Shown here: piece after piece, positions 1 through 7,942 of the stretch
Position numbering within the stretch: the first letter of the stretch is position 1
How the letters are laid out: the number at the start of each line of letters is the position of its first letter
NCBI GenBank assembly: GCA_963815965.1
Contig: CAWFIT010000004.1
Location: 62,001 to 126,000 of the forward strand
Length of the DNA stretch: 64,000 nucleotides
Direction: 5' to 3'
From: DASVFB01 sp963815965
Lineage (GTDB): Bacteria; Actinomycetota; Thermoleophilia; Gaiellales; Gaiellaceae
The notes under the pieces: generated by a model
What the model saw: only the letters and a program-made list of their open reading frames with translations
What the model was told of the DNA's origin: nothing
Databases searched by the model: none
Made by a program: the position numbers and the translations under genes

Positions 1-1
1 C

Positions 2-529
2 GTGCTGCTGCGGACGCACACTTCCCCGGACCAGATCCGCCTGATGGAGTCGCGTCAGCCGCCGATCTACGCGATCATGCCCGGCCGCTGCTACCGCCGC
101 GACACGCCGGACGCGACGCACTCGCCGACGTTCCTTCAGGTCGAGAGTCTCGTCGTCGACCGCGGCATCACGCTGTCCGATCTCAAGGGCGTGGTGCTCG
201 AGTTTTTCCGCGCGCTCTTCGGCCCCGAGCGAGAGGTGCGCATGCGGACGAGCTACTTCCCTTTCACCGAGCCGTCTGTGGAGTTCGACGTGACGTGTTT
301 TCTGTGTAACGGGCAGGGCTGCTCCGTGTGCAAGCACTCCGGCTGGATCGAGATGGGCGGAGCCGGGTGGGTCGACCCCGCTGTCTTCAGCAACGTCGGC
401 TACGACCCCGAGGTGTGGTCCGGCTTCGCGTTCGGGCTCGGCATCGAGCGCATCGCGATGCTTCGCCACGGCCTCGGCGACCTGCGCCTCTTCTGGGAGA
501 ACGACGTGCGGATGCTGGAGCAATTCTGA
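2..529 (+). CDS. pheS: Phenylalanyl-tRNA synthetase alpha subunit, 3' part
   Basis: Catalytic alpha subunit that charges tRNA-Phe as an alpha2-beta2 enzyme with PheT. The gene is cut by the left edge of the window, so only about the last 175 residues are visible and the first codon here is not the true start. Class II synthetase motif 2 (GRCYRRDTPDATH) and motif 3 (FGLGIERIAMLRHG) are both present. Between them lies a Cys-rich segment (CFLCNGQGCSVC) that can be read as a metal-binding knuckle; that is inference. The stop codon is followed after one base by the pheT start, so the two are cotranscribed. Confidence 0.97.
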   Translation: MLLRTHTSPDQIRLMESRQPPIYAIMPGRCYRRDTPDATHSPTFLQVESLVVDRGITLSDLKGVVLEFFRALFGPEREVRMRTSYFPFTEPSVEFDVTCFLCNGQGCSVCKHSGWIEMGGAGWVDPAVFSNVGYDPEVWSGFAFGLGIERIAMLRHGLGDLRLFWENDVRMLEQF

Positions 530-530
530 G

Positions 531-2828
531 ATGAAGGTCCCCGTCTCCTGGCTGCGCGAGTACGTCGAGTTCGACCTGCCCGTTGAGGAGCTTGCGCGAC
601 GGCTCGTCTTCACGAGCTGCGAGGTCGATCGCGTCGTGCGCCGCGGCGTCGCGGACGGGAACGGCAACCTCGAGCTCTTCCTCGTCGGCAAGGTGCTCGA
701 GGCGGAGAAGCACCCGGATGCCGATCGGCTGCAGCTGACGAAGGTCGACGTCGGGGAGGGTGAGCCGCGCTCGATCGTGTGCGGCGCTTGGAACTTCGGC
801 GCCGGCGCGACCGTTGCCGTCGCGCTGCCCGGTGCTGTGCTTCCGAACGGCCTGACACTCGAGCGCCGCAAGGTACGCGGCGAAGTCTCCGACGGGATGA
901 TCCTCGCCGAGGACGAGGTCGACCTCGGCACCGACCACAGCGGGATCATGCTCCTGGATGCCGGACACGAGCCGGGCACGCCGCTCGCCGACGTGCTCCC
1001 GCTCGGCGACACAGTGCTCGAGATCGAGACGGGCTACAACCGTCCAGACCTCACGTCGATCTACGGCATCGCCCGCGAGGTCTCTGCCCTGCTCGACGTG
1101 TCCCTTGCGCCCATGCCCGGAGTCCAGGACTCGGGACCTGTCCCGAACGACGAGCCGGTGGACATCCGAATCGAGGACTTCGAGCGGTGCCCGCGCTACA
1201 TCGGGCGACTCTTCCGCGACGTGCGTGTCGGCGACTCGCCGCACTGGCTCAAGGCACGGCTGCTCGGCGCCGGAATGCGCCCGATCTCGAACGTCGTCGA
1301 CGTGACGAACTACGTCATGCTCGCGCTCGGCAACCCCCTGCACGCGTTCGACCACGCCAAGCTCGCCGAGGGCCGGATCGTCGTCCGCCGTGCGCGCGAG
1401 GGCGAAACGATCCGCACGCTCGACGGGACCGAGCGCAGGCTGACGTCCGAAGAGCTCGTGATCGCCGACGCCGAGCGGCCCGTCGCGGTCGCGGGGATCA
1501 TGGGCGGCGAAGAGAGCGAGGTGTCTGCCGACACGCGGACGGTGCTGCTCGAAGCCGCGAACTTCGAGCAGCTCGGCGTGCTGCGCAGCGGCGAGCGCCT
1601 CCACATGCGCTCCGAGTCGCAGACCCGCTGGGAGAAGGGCGTCGCGCCCGAGCTCGCTGAGCCGGCGGCGAACTATGCGACGCAACTGCTCGGCGAGCTC
1701 ACAGCAGCGCGCTGGACCGGCCACGCCGACGTGAAGGCGGAGTTCCCGGAGCGGCCCGTCATACGGCTCCGTCAGGCCCGCGCCCAGGAGGTTGTCGGCA
1801 TTCCGATCGAGGAAACCGACCAGCGTGAACGCCTGATCCGCCTCGGCTTCGACGTCGATCCAGAATGGAACATCGACACGCCGTACTGGCGCGCGCGCGA
1901 CGTCAAGCGCGAGATCGACCTCGTAGAAGAGGTCGCGCGCTTCCACCTCGAAGAGGTGCCGCCGACACTGCCGACGCGCAAAGAGCTCTTCGGCCGGCTC
2001 ACGCGCGAGCAGCGGCTGCGGCGTCTCGTCGCGGACGTCCTCGTCGGCTGCGGCTACTTCGAGGCGTACACGTACTCCCTCCAGGCCGACGATCCACATC
2101 CGGACGCGCTCGTGTTGCCCGAGCCGCTCTCGGAGCTTCAACGTGTCCTGCGCACGACGCTGCTGTACGGCCTGATCGGAGCTGCTCGCCACAACGTCAA
2201 CGTCGGCAACGAGGACGTCGCGCTGTTCGAGATTGCGCACGTGTACCTCCCGACCGGCGAGCCGCTGCCGAACGAGCCGTGGCACCTGGGCGGGATCGTT
2301 CGCGGCGACTTCTACCGGGCCAAGGGCGCCGTCGAGCAAGTCTTCTCAGCGCTCAAGCTCGAGTCTCGTTTCGAACGCGCGCCGCATCCGTTCATGCCGT
2401 CGCCTGCTTCTGCGTCGGTCGAGGGCGGGTGGGTCTCGCAGCTCGACCCGAGGCTGCTCGAAGGCGAGTGGTCGGCGTTCGAGCTCGGCCTCCCCGAGCT
2501 GTTCGCACGGGTGCCCGAACGCGTGCTCTACGAGGACGTGATCACGTACCCGCCGGTCAGGCAGGACCTCGCGTTCAGCGTGCCCGAGGAGGTCCCCGCG
2601 GGCGAGCTCGTCGCGGCAGCCAGGGAAGCCGCAGGCCCGGAGTTGCGCGAGATGCGAGCGTTCGATGTCTACCGCGGCGAGCAGGTCGGGCCAGGGCGCA
2701 AGTCGATCGCCTTCGCGGTGATCTTCCAGTCCCCCGAGCGCACGCTCTCCGACGAGGACGCGTCACAGCTCCGCACGGCCATCGTCGAGGCGCTCGCGGC
2801 CCATTTCGGCGCGGAGCTCAGGGCGTGA
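531..2828 (+). CDS. pheT: Phenylalanyl-tRNA synthetase beta subunit
   Basis: Beta subunit of PheRS, 765 residues, a usual length for bacterial PheT. Domains read in order: N-terminal tRNA-binding OB fold (about 40-150, LVGKVLEAEKHPDADRLQ), B3/B4 editing domain (about 215-380), B5 (about 400-470), the inactive synthetase-like core, and a C-terminal anticodon-binding FDX-ACB domain (about 670-765, YPPVRQDLAFSVP). ATG start one base after pheS. A palindromic repeat (see 1114-1138) supplies the linker peptide MPGVQDSGPV around residue 195, between the tRNA-binding and B3/B4 regions, where a variable loop is expected. Confidence 0.97.
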   Translation: MKVPVSWLREYVEFDLPVEELARRLVFTSCEVDRVVRRGVADGNGNLELFLVGKVLEAEKHPDADRLQLTKVDVGEGEPRSIVCGAWNFGAGATVAVALPGAVLPNGLTLERRKVRGEVSDGMILAEDEVDLGTDHSGIMLLDAGHEPGTPLADVLPLGDTVLEIETGYNRPDLTSIYGIAREVSALLDVSLAPMPGVQDSGPVPNDEPVDIRIEDFERCPRYIGRLFRDVRVGDSPHWLKARLLGAGMRPISNVVDVTNYVMLALGNPLHAFDHAKLAEGRIVVRRAREGETIRTLDGTERRLTSEELVIADAERPVAVAGIMGGEESEVSADTRTVLLEAANFEQLGVLRSGERLHMRSESQTRWEKGVAPELAEPAANYATQLLGELTAARWTGHADVKAEFPERPVIRLRQARAQEVVGIPIEETDQRERLIRLGFDVDPEWNIDTPYWRARDVKREIDLVEEVARFHLEEVPPTLPTRKELFGRLTREQRLRRLVADVLVGCGYFEAYTYSLQADDPHPDALVLPEPLSELQRVLRTTLLYGLIGAARHNVNVGNEDVALFEIAHVYLPTGEPLPNEPWHLGGIVRGDFYRAKGAVEQVFSALKLESRFERAPHPFMPSPASASVEGGWVSQLDPRLLEGEWSAFELGLPELFARVPERVLYEDVITYPPVRQDLAFSVPEEVPAGELVAAAREAAGPELREMRAFDVYRGEQVGPGRKSIAFAVIFQSPERTLSDEDASQLRTAIVEALAAHFGAELRA
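1114..1138 (+). repeat. Intragenic palindromic repeat, copy 1 (in pheT)
   Basis: 25-base copy of a dispersed near-palindrome. Its inner arms AGTCC and GGACT are separated by one A. The outer arms are TGCCCG and GGGACC here, diverged from the TGTCCC and GGGACA seen in other copies. The adjoining bases make GGGAC-CT-GTCCC, a second small inverted repeat. It is read in frame as PGVQDSGPV inside PheT. Confidence 0.75.
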
Positions 2829-2851
2829 AAACCAATCCGCGCATTCGCGCG

Positions 2852-2857
2852 TAGAGT
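2852..2857 (+). promoter_or_regulatory. Putative -10 hexamer of leaderless cupredoxin gene
   Basis: TAGAGT ends 7 bases before the ATG at 2865. No Shine-Dalgarno sequence is visible, so transcription probably starts at or next to the start codon. The same arrangement recurs at many genes in this window. Confidence 0.5.
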
Positions 2858-2864
2858 GTCTTCG

Positions 2865-3497
2865 ATGCGTCACTTCGGGGTCTTCCTCCTCCTCGCTGCT
2901 GCTGTGGTCCTCTCCGGGTCCGCGGCGGCAGACAATCCGCAGCTCCAGGCGAGCGTCGGCCCAGGCTTCACGATCGCGCTCCAAGACGCCTCCGGCGCGA
3001 AAGTGACACACCTCGATCCGGGGACGTATGCGATCCACGTCAACGACCAGTCCGACATGCACAACTTCGATCTCACCGGCCCAGGCGTCAGCAAGTCGAC
3101 GGAAGTCACCGAAGTCGGCGAGCAGGACTGGACCGTCACGTTCACCGACGGCGTGTACCGCTACGTCTGCGACGTGCACGCGACGAGCATGAAGGGGTCG
3201 TTCACGGTAGGAACCGTGCCGACGACCACCGTGCTCAAGATGTCCGCATCCGTCGGTCCCGGCCAGAAGATCGCCTTCGCGCGCACGGCGAAGGCGGGCA
3301 AGACGACGATCACGATCCGCGACCTGACGGCCAAAGACAACTTCCACCTCACCGGCCCGGGCGTGAACAAGAAGACAGGCGTCGCGTTCAAAGGCACCGT
3401 CAAGTGGACGGTGACGCTGAAGGCGGGTACCTACGCGTACCGCTCGGACGCCCACAAGGGGCTCAGGGGCACGTTGAAAGTCAAGCCTGCCGCCTGA
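2865..3497 (+). CDS. Secreted tandem cupredoxin-like protein
   Basis: 210 residues with a clear signal peptide (RHFGVFLLLAAAVVLSGSAAA). Two homologous plastocyanin/azurin-like beta domains follow. The first (about 24-120) keeps type 1 copper ligands: His in MHNFDLTG, then Cys and His in YRYVCDVH and a nearby Met (TSMKG). The second (about 125-205) has lost the Cys: the matching segment reads YRSDAHKG. So domain one may bind copper and carry electrons outside the membrane, while domain two looks structural. I chose the ATG at 2865 over an upstream GTG at 2856 because the signal peptide and the -10 hexamer fit it. The 3' end overlaps the convergent YihY gene by 17 bases. Confidence 0.85.
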   Translation: MRHFGVFLLLAAAVVLSGSAAADNPQLQASVGPGFTIALQDASGAKVTHLDPGTYAIHVNDQSDMHNFDLTGPGVSKSTEVTEVGEQDWTVTFTDGVYRYVCDVHATSMKGSFTVGTVPTTTVLKMSASVGPGQKIAFARTAKAGKTTITIRDLTAKDNFHLTGPGVNKKTGVAFKGTVKWTVTLKAGTYAYRSDAHKGLRGTLKVKPAA

Positions 3498-4299
3498 CCT
3501 GCGCGTTGAGCTCCGCTCCGTAGAGGATCGCCCACGCGGTGTAGTTCAGCCAGAGCAAGAGGATGATGCCGGTCGCGAGAGCGCCGTACGTTCGCGAGTA
3601 GGAGCCGGCGAACGTCACGTAGAGCGCGAACAGCGCCGAAAGCGCGAGCCAGAGCAACGACCCGACGACGGCGCCCGGCGTGATCCATTTCCAGCTGCGC
3701 CCGTCGAGGTTCGGCGCGAGGTAGTAGACGAGCGCGAAGAACGTCAGCAGCGCCGTCAATGTGACAGGCCAGCGGAGAATCGCCCACGAGACGTCCCACG
3801 CGCCGCCGAGGTGCGCCTTGTCGGCGATCGCGGAGCCGAGCGGCGCGCCGAAGACGATCAGCACCACGGTCGCGGCGGTCGTCAACCCGGTGAGGACGAC
3901 GAGCACCACGGCGATCGCGCGCACATGCCAGATCGGGCGCGTTTCGACGCAGCCGTAGGCGCGGTTCACCGCCTTGATCACCGAGCCTGCGGCGCCGCTC
4001 GCAGCCCAGAGCGCGACGATGAGTCCGACGCCGATCGCGACGGCCGACGCGCTGGGCGTCGAGTCCTGTTGCAGTCCGTCGATGAAGCGGGTCACGCCGT
4101 GCGGCGCCACGGTCGCCAGAAGGCTGTCGACGTCGTCGTAGAGATGAACAGTGCCGAGCAGGCCGAGGAGGAATGCAACGGCGGGAAAGAACGCCAGCAG
4201 CGAGCTGTACGCCACCTGCTGCGCGAGCCCCATGCAGTCGTCGGCGATGAACTGCTGACCCGCCTGCTTGCAGGTCGCGATCGAGCGGCGGACGGTCAA
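3481..4299 (-). CDS. YihY/BrkB family inner membrane protein
   Basis: 272 residues with about six hydrophobic helices and the family pattern ADDCMGLAQQVAYSSLLAFFPAVAFLLGL near the N-terminus. The C-terminal half has the typical YAPNLDGR.W.W.TPGAVVG and ATGIILLLWLNYTAWAILYGAELNA segments. Family members were once called ribonuclease BN but are now regarded as membrane proteins of uncertain transport function. Last gene of a four-gene minus-strand operon (4957 to 3481); its start overlaps the upstream gene by four bases. Confidence 0.9.
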   Translation of the reverse strand: MTVRRSIATCKQAGQQFIADDCMGLAQQVAYSSLLAFFPAVAFLLGLLGTVHLYDDVDSLLATVAPHGVTRFIDGLQQDSTPSASAVAIGVGLIVALWAASGAAGSVIKAVNRAYGCVETRPIWHVRAIAVVLVVLTGLTTAATVVLIVFGAPLGSAIADKAHLGGAWDVSWAILRWPVTLTALLTFFALVYYLAPNLDGRSWKWITPGAVVGSLLWLALSALFALYVTFAGSYSRTYGALATGIILLLWLNYTAWAILYGAELNAQVRRQA

Positions 4300-4511
4300 C
4301 GCTCGCGAGCGCGGCGGAACAGCAGCCTCGCCGTTGCTCCGATCCCGCCCGCGAGCACAAAGCCGATGCCGAGCGCCGCCGCCGCGGCGAGCGGCAACCT
4401 CGCGACGCTCAGCTCCCCCCGGAGCGACCCGACCGCCGATGCGAGCTGCTCCCGCTCGAGGCCGATCTCGCGGCGAACCTGCTCGGTCGTCCGGTCTTCA
4501 ACCTTTGCCAT
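4296..4511 (-). CDS. Small DUF3618-like membrane protein
   Basis: 71 residues. The first 35 form a charged helix (RTTEQVRREIGLEREQLASA) that matches the general pattern of DUF3618, and a single transmembrane helix follows (LPLAAAAALGIGFVLAGGIGA) with an arginine-rich tail. It sits between a holin-like gene and a YihY gene, the arrangement often seen in actinobacteria for envelope-associated clusters. It overlaps the upstream gene by 14 bases and the downstream gene by 4, so translational coupling is likely. Precise role unknown. Confidence 0.8.
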   Translation of the reverse strand: MAKVEDRTTEQVRREIGLEREQLASAVGSLRGELSVARLPLAAAAALGIGFVLAGGIGATARLLFRRARER

Positions 4512-4845
4512 TCTTGAGCGCCTCCGATGTCAGCTTGGCTTCGAGCAGCGCGAGCTCCGGGACGGGCGGCGACGCCTTCTTGATGCTCCTGACGCCCACC
4601 GCGGCGAGCGTTCCCGCGAGCAGGACGAGCACGGCTGCGACGATCAACAGCGCGCCCCAGACGGGCATGAACGTGGCCAGGCCCGCCGCGGCGCCGGCAA
4701 GGGCGAAGCCGAGCGCGAAGAAGGCGAACAGCGCGCAGGCGATGACCAGGCCGACCCCGACTCCGAGCGAGGCCATCTTTTGCTTGAGCTCGAGCGCCGC
4801 CAGCTCCAGCTCGAGCTCGACGACGCGCCTCGCATGCTCCCTCAC
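4498..4845 (-). CDS. Holin-superfamily III-like (DUF1469) membrane protein
   Basis: About 115 residues: an amphipathic charged N-terminal helix (VREHARRVVELELELAALELKQKM), two transmembrane helices (about 33-55 and 63-85) and a short charged tail. This is the layout of the actinobacterial holin-superfamily III / DUF1469 proteins, whose role is not established. I place the start at the GTG at 4845, just after the stop of the 35-residue gene upstream, rather than at the ATG at 4920, which would overlap that gene deeply in another frame. Confidence 0.75.
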   Translation of the reverse strand: MREHARRVVELELELAALELKQKMASLGVGVGLVIACALFAFFALGFALAGAAAGLATFMPVWGALLIVAAVLVLLAGTLAAVGVRSIKKASPPVPELALLEAKLTSEALKNGKG

Positions 4846-4849
4846 GCGG

Positions 4850-4957
4850 TCAGCGGCGCGGGTGAGCGTGGCCCCTCCAGTCGATCCACTTCGCCAGAGC
4901 GACGCCTGCGGCGAAAGCAAGCGCCACGACTGCGAGCGGGCTCCGCTGAGACTCCAT
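4850..4957 (-). CDS. 35-residue single-span membrane protein
   Basis: A short reading frame starting with ATG at 4957 encodes MESQRSPLAVVALAFAAGVA followed by LAKWIDWRGHAHPRR. It has one transmembrane helix and a basic, aromatic C-terminal tail. It lies exactly between the upstream non-coding gap and the GTG of the holin-like gene, five bases away, which fits the first gene of the four-gene operon. The pattern (short N-tail, helix, AKWIDWRGHAHPR) looks like a genuine small protein rather than chance, but I cannot name a family. Confidence 0.65.
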   Translation of the reverse strand: MESQRSPLAVVALAFAAGVALAKWIDWRGHAHPRR

Positions 4958-5046
4958 CGGTTGAGATGGTTACACGTCGGCGGCGCGAAGAAACGTTGCG
5001 CGTGACTCTCAGGCCTTTCTTAGATCTTTCGTGCAAGCTCCCGCGG

Positions 5047-6069
5047 GTGAGGCGACTCCCTCTCCTCGCGGCGTTTCTTGCATGCCTCGGCTTTGCCTCG
5101 ACTGCGTCTGCGACACCGGAGTTCAGAGACACCGTCGCCTCGACCACAGCGACCAGGGCGCTTGCCGAGTGGGGAGGGCCGACGGTCGCGACGAACGGCG
5201 AGACGGTGACGATCTACCTGTCGTCGACGTATCCGGTCGATCCCGCACTCGCGAAGCAGTGGGCGGACTTCATGACGACCTTGATTCACGGACCGGAGCT
5301 TGCGACCGTGGCGATCCATCTCGCACCGCTTGTCGAGGTTCAAAGGACGTGTGGGGGCCAGGCGCTTGCGTGTTACTTCCCGCGCGAGGCGGCGATCTAC
5401 GCACCCGCCGAAGACCCCAAGGTAGGTATCTCGGCCAAAGGAGTGCTCGCGCACGAGTTCGGTCACCACATCGCCGCGAGCCGCCTGAATCCGCCGTTCG
5501 CGAGCGTCGACTACGGCACGAAGCGTTGGGCGACATACGAGGGCGTGTGCGCGAAGGCGTCGGCGGGCGACCTCTATCCGGGCGCCGAGGATTCCCGCCA
5601 TTACATGCTCAATCCCGGTGAGGCGTTCGCCGAGAGTTACCGTGTGCTCAACGAGCAGCGACTCGTGCTCCCGCAGGAGTCGTGGGACATCGTCACGCAG
5701 ACGCTCTTTCCCGACACCACCGCGCTGAGTCTGATCGAGCAGGACATCGTCACGCCGTGGACCGCGAACTCGACCCGGCACATTACTGCGAGGCTGACCG
5801 GGAGGGCTCGCACCTTGACCTTCACGCTCAACACGCCGTACGACGGCACCCTGACGATCACGCCGCGGCAGTCGGCTCGTGTAAAGGTCGGCGTGTCGCT
5901 CCTCGCGAGCGGCAGCAAGGTCGACGGAAGCAGCTTCACGCGCGCGTCGGGCGCGTCGCTCTCGACGACGGTGTGCGGGCAGCGTGCGTACAGGCTGCGC
6001 GTGACCCTTTCCGGCAAGGTCAACAAGAAGACGAGGACGACCGTGACGCTCTCGATGTCGACGGCGTAG
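5047..6069 (+). CDS. Secreted zincin-like metallopeptidase
   Basis: 340 residues starting at GTG 5047, with a signal peptide (VRRLPLLAAFLACLGFASTASA). The HExxH-type zinc motif AHEFGHH stands near residue 138, and a downstream acidic segment (LNPGEAFAESYRVLNEQR) could give the third ligand. The C-terminal 110 residues are beta-rich and look like a separate binding domain (TLTFTLNTPYDGTLTITPR). No specific peptidase family is recognised. It is monocistronic and faces a minus-strand operon on its right. Confidence 0.75.
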   Translation: MRRLPLLAAFLACLGFASTASATPEFRDTVASTTATRALAEWGGPTVATNGETVTIYLSSTYPVDPALAKQWADFMTTLIHGPELATVAIHLAPLVEVQRTCGGQALACYFPREAAIYAPAEDPKVGISAKGVLAHEFGHHIAASRLNPPFASVDYGTKRWATYEGVCAKASAGDLYPGAEDSRHYMLNPGEAFAESYRVLNEQRLVLPQESWDIVTQTLFPDTTALSLIEQDIVTPWTANSTRHITARLTGRARTLTFTLNTPYDGTLTITPRQSARVKVGVSLLASGSKVDGSSFTRASGASLSTTVCGQRAYRLRVTLSGKVNKKTRTTVTLSMSTA

Positions 6070-6073
6070 CCGG

Positions 6074-6307
6074 CTAAACGTCGTCCTTCGTCAGAGTGAG
6101 CTGAACGCGTCCCTCAACGATCTCGCCGACCGCCTCGGCCGGCACGTAGGTCTTCGTGCCGATCGCTCCCTTGAGGATGTTGAGGCCGTTGAAGATGTCG
6201 GCCTCCTCGTCGCCGAGGACTTCGTCGATCCGCCCGACGTGGTCGCCTGTCGAGTCGACCACGGACCAGCCTTGCTCGATCACCATCCAGCTGACCGGGT
6301 CCGGCAC
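6074..6307 (-). CDS. PRC-barrel-like small protein
   Basis: 77 residues with the PRC-barrel/DUF2171 pattern: IEQGWSVVDSTGDHVGRIDEVLGDEEADIFNGL and then YVPAEAVGEIVEGRVQLTLT. Such domains bind RNA, quinone sites or membranes in various proteins; a lone copy gives no function. GTG start overlaps the stop of the upstream gene by one base (TAGTG), so the two genes are coupled. Confidence 0.8.
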   Translation of the reverse strand: MPDPVSWMVIEQGWSVVDSTGDHVGRIDEVLGDEEADIFNGLNILKGAIGTKTYVPAEAVGEIVEGRVQLTLTKDDV

Positions 6308-6942
6308 TAGACCGCTCTGCCGCCGACGCGCCAGACAGGGCCCTGCGTCGCGACGCCGTCGGTGTCGGAGAGCACGCGCAACACTCTGAGCTCGCCGCCG
6401 ACCTCTTCCTCGTCGAGCCGTTCGAGACAGCGCCGCGCCATCCCCGGCGACACGCCGTAGCCGAAACGACGAGCGGCGCGGAACTGAAGCACGAGCGCCC
6501 TGCCCGGACGCGTCGGGTTCGTCGGCGCCATCAGGAGCGCGGCGTACTCGAGGTGGTCACTCGACCGCAGGCGGACCTCGGCGAGCATGTCGGACCAGTC
6601 CGGAGGCAGGGTTGCGACCGCCTCGTCCCACTGCTGTGCGAGCGTCCGGCGCTCTTCCTCGGGTGGACGCTCGGCCTCTTCGACGCCGGCGAGCTCGAGC
6701 GTGCCTGCGATGTCCTTCCGGTCGAGGCGAAGCAGCGCGCGCTTGAGCGCCTCCGGCCCCAGGCCGCCCGTGCGCGACACGAACAGCCGAATCGAGTCTT
6801 TGCCCCGCAGCGGATTGGCCCCTCCGAGGAGCGCTGCCGCTTGGGCGTCGTCCTGCTCGCGAACCTTGAGAACGAGCTGCACGTCCGACCAGTCCGGCGG
6901 CAGGTCGCGCTCGAGTGTCACCCACTGCCAGACGAGCCTCAT
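6307..6942 (-). CDS. Uncharacterised protein with an internal duplication
   Basis: 211 residues, soluble, no signal peptide. The motif LPPDWSD occurs twice (near residues 14 and 117), each followed by a strand of alternating charged residues and ALL..(A/P)(N/T)P, so the protein is an internal duplication of a domain of about 100 residues. A helical stretch between them carries EERRTLAQQWDEAVA. First gene of a two-gene minus-strand unit with the PRC-barrel gene. I do not recognise a named family. Confidence 0.75.
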   Translation of the reverse strand: MRLVWQWVTLERDLPPDWSDVQLVLKVREQDDAQAAALLGGANPLRGKDSIRLFVSRTGGLGPEALKRALLRLDRKDIAGTLELAGVEEAERPPEEERRTLAQQWDEAVATLPPDWSDMLAEVRLRSSDHLEYAALLMAPTNPTRPGRALVLQFRAARRFGYGVSPGMARRCLERLDEEEVGGELRVLRVLSDTDGVATQGPVWRVGGRAV

Positions 6943-6950
6943 GCGGCCAG

Positions 6951-6956
6951 AGGATA
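6951..6956 (-). promoter_or_regulatory. Putative -10 hexamer for the duplicated-motif protein
   Basis: On the minus strand TATCCT ends 8 bases before the ATG at 6942. It lies 2 bases from the plus-strand -10 of the E1 alpha gene, so the two divergent promoters are packed into about 14 bases. Confidence 0.4.
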
Positions 6957-6958
6957 CG

Positions 6959-6964
6959 TAAGAT
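6959..6964 (+). promoter_or_regulatory. Putative -10 hexamer of the dehydrogenase operon
   Basis: TAAGAT ends 6 bases before the GTG start of the E1 alpha gene. No Shine-Dalgarno sequence is visible, consistent with a leaderless transcript. Confidence 0.5.
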
Positions 6965-6970
6965 CAAGGC

Positions 6971-7942
6971 GTGGCCAAGGCTGTAGACAGGGCCGACCTA
7001 TCGCAGGAGCAGCTGACGGAATTCCTCCGCGACATGCTGCTCATCCGCCGTTTCGAGGAAAAGGTGGAGGAGCGGTTCCGCGCGGGCGAGCTCCCCGGGT
7101 TCCTGCACGTGGCGATCGGCCAGGAGGCCGTGTGCGTCGGCGTCTGCCGCGCGATGGAGGACGGCGACGTGTTCGCCTCGACTCACCGCGCGCACGGACA
7201 CACGCTCGCTCGCGGCACGAGCCCGAACGCGCTGATGGCAGAGCTTTACGGCAAGCTCGAGGGCTGCTCGCACGGGTACGGCGGCTCGATGCACCTCTAC
7301 GACGTCGAGCGCGGGAATCTAGGCGCGAACGCCGTCGTAGGCGGCGGGCTGCCGGCGATCACCGGCGCGGCGCTCGCGTTCCAGCTGCGAGGCGAGCCCC
7401 GTGTCGCGCTCGCGTTCTTCGGCGACGGCGCGACGAACATCGGAACGTTCCACGAGTCGCTGAATCTCGCGCAGCTCTGGCGTGTTCCAGCCGTGTTCGT
7501 CTGCGAGAACAACCACTGGGCCGAGTCGACCCCTGCGTCGCAGCATCTTCCGATCGAGAATCTCGCGCTCCGCGCGGAGGCGTACGGCATGCACTCGATG
7601 ACGGTCGACGGGCAGGACGTCGAGGAGGTCTGGAGCGGCGCACACGATGCGCTCGAGCACGCGCGCTCCGGCGCGGGGCCTGTGTTCCTGCTCGCGAACA
7701 CGTACCGCCTCACCGGGCACTACGTGGGCGATCCGCAGGTGTATCGCGACAAGGAAGAGTTCCGCGAGACTCGCGACACGCAAGATCCGCTCGACAAGCT
7801 GCGCGACAAGCTCGAGCTCTCGAGCGAGGAGTGGGAGCGGCTCGACGCCGAGCTGACGAAGGTCGTCGAGGAGTCGGTCGAGTTCGCGAAGAACGGGACC
7901 GATCCCGCGCCGGAAGACGCCTTGAAGAACGTCTATGCCTGA
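6971..7942 (+). CDS. pdhA: 2-oxo acid dehydrogenase E1 component, alpha subunit
   Basis: 323 residues. Thiamine-diphosphate-dependent decarboxylase subunit of a pyruvate/acetoin/branched-chain type complex. The ThDP motif GDGATNIGTFHESLNLAQLW begins near residue 151 and is followed by FVCENNHW; the phosphorylation-loop-like stretch TYRLTGHYVGDP is near residue 245. Overlaps the E1 beta gene by 8 bases, and E2 and E3 genes follow, so a full complex is encoded. The sequence resembles acetoin/pyruvate dehydrogenases (AcoA/PdhA) more than the long homodimeric AceE; the substrate cannot be fixed from sequence alone. Confidence 0.9.
   Translation: MAKAVDRADLSQEQLTEFLRDMLLIRRFEEKVEERFRAGELPGFLHVAIGQEAVCVGVCRAMEDGDVFASTHRAHGHTLARGTSPNALMAELYGKLEGCSHGYGGSMHLYDVERGNLGANAVVGGGLPAITGAALAFQLRGEPRVALAFFGDGATNIGTFHESLNLAQLWRVPAVFVCENNHWAESTPASQHLPIENLALRAEAYGMHSMTVDGQDVEEVWSGAHDALEHARSGAGPVFLLANTYRLTGHYVGDPQVYRDKEEFRETRDTQDPLDKLRDKLELSSEEWERLDAELTKVVEESVEFAKNGTDPAPEDALKNVYA

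Noticed and set aside
387..2339. A 650-codon open frame antisense to pheT.
   Set aside because: In a GC-rich genome the antisense frame of a strongly biased gene stays open; its peptide is low-complexity Arg/Val/Asp without domains, and the forward frame is a textbook PheT.
3811..5046. A long upstream extension of the secreted zincin frame (from 3811).
   Set aside because: The part before 5047 is antisense to the YihY/holin-like/DUF3618-like operon and has shadow composition; the signal peptide starts at 5047.
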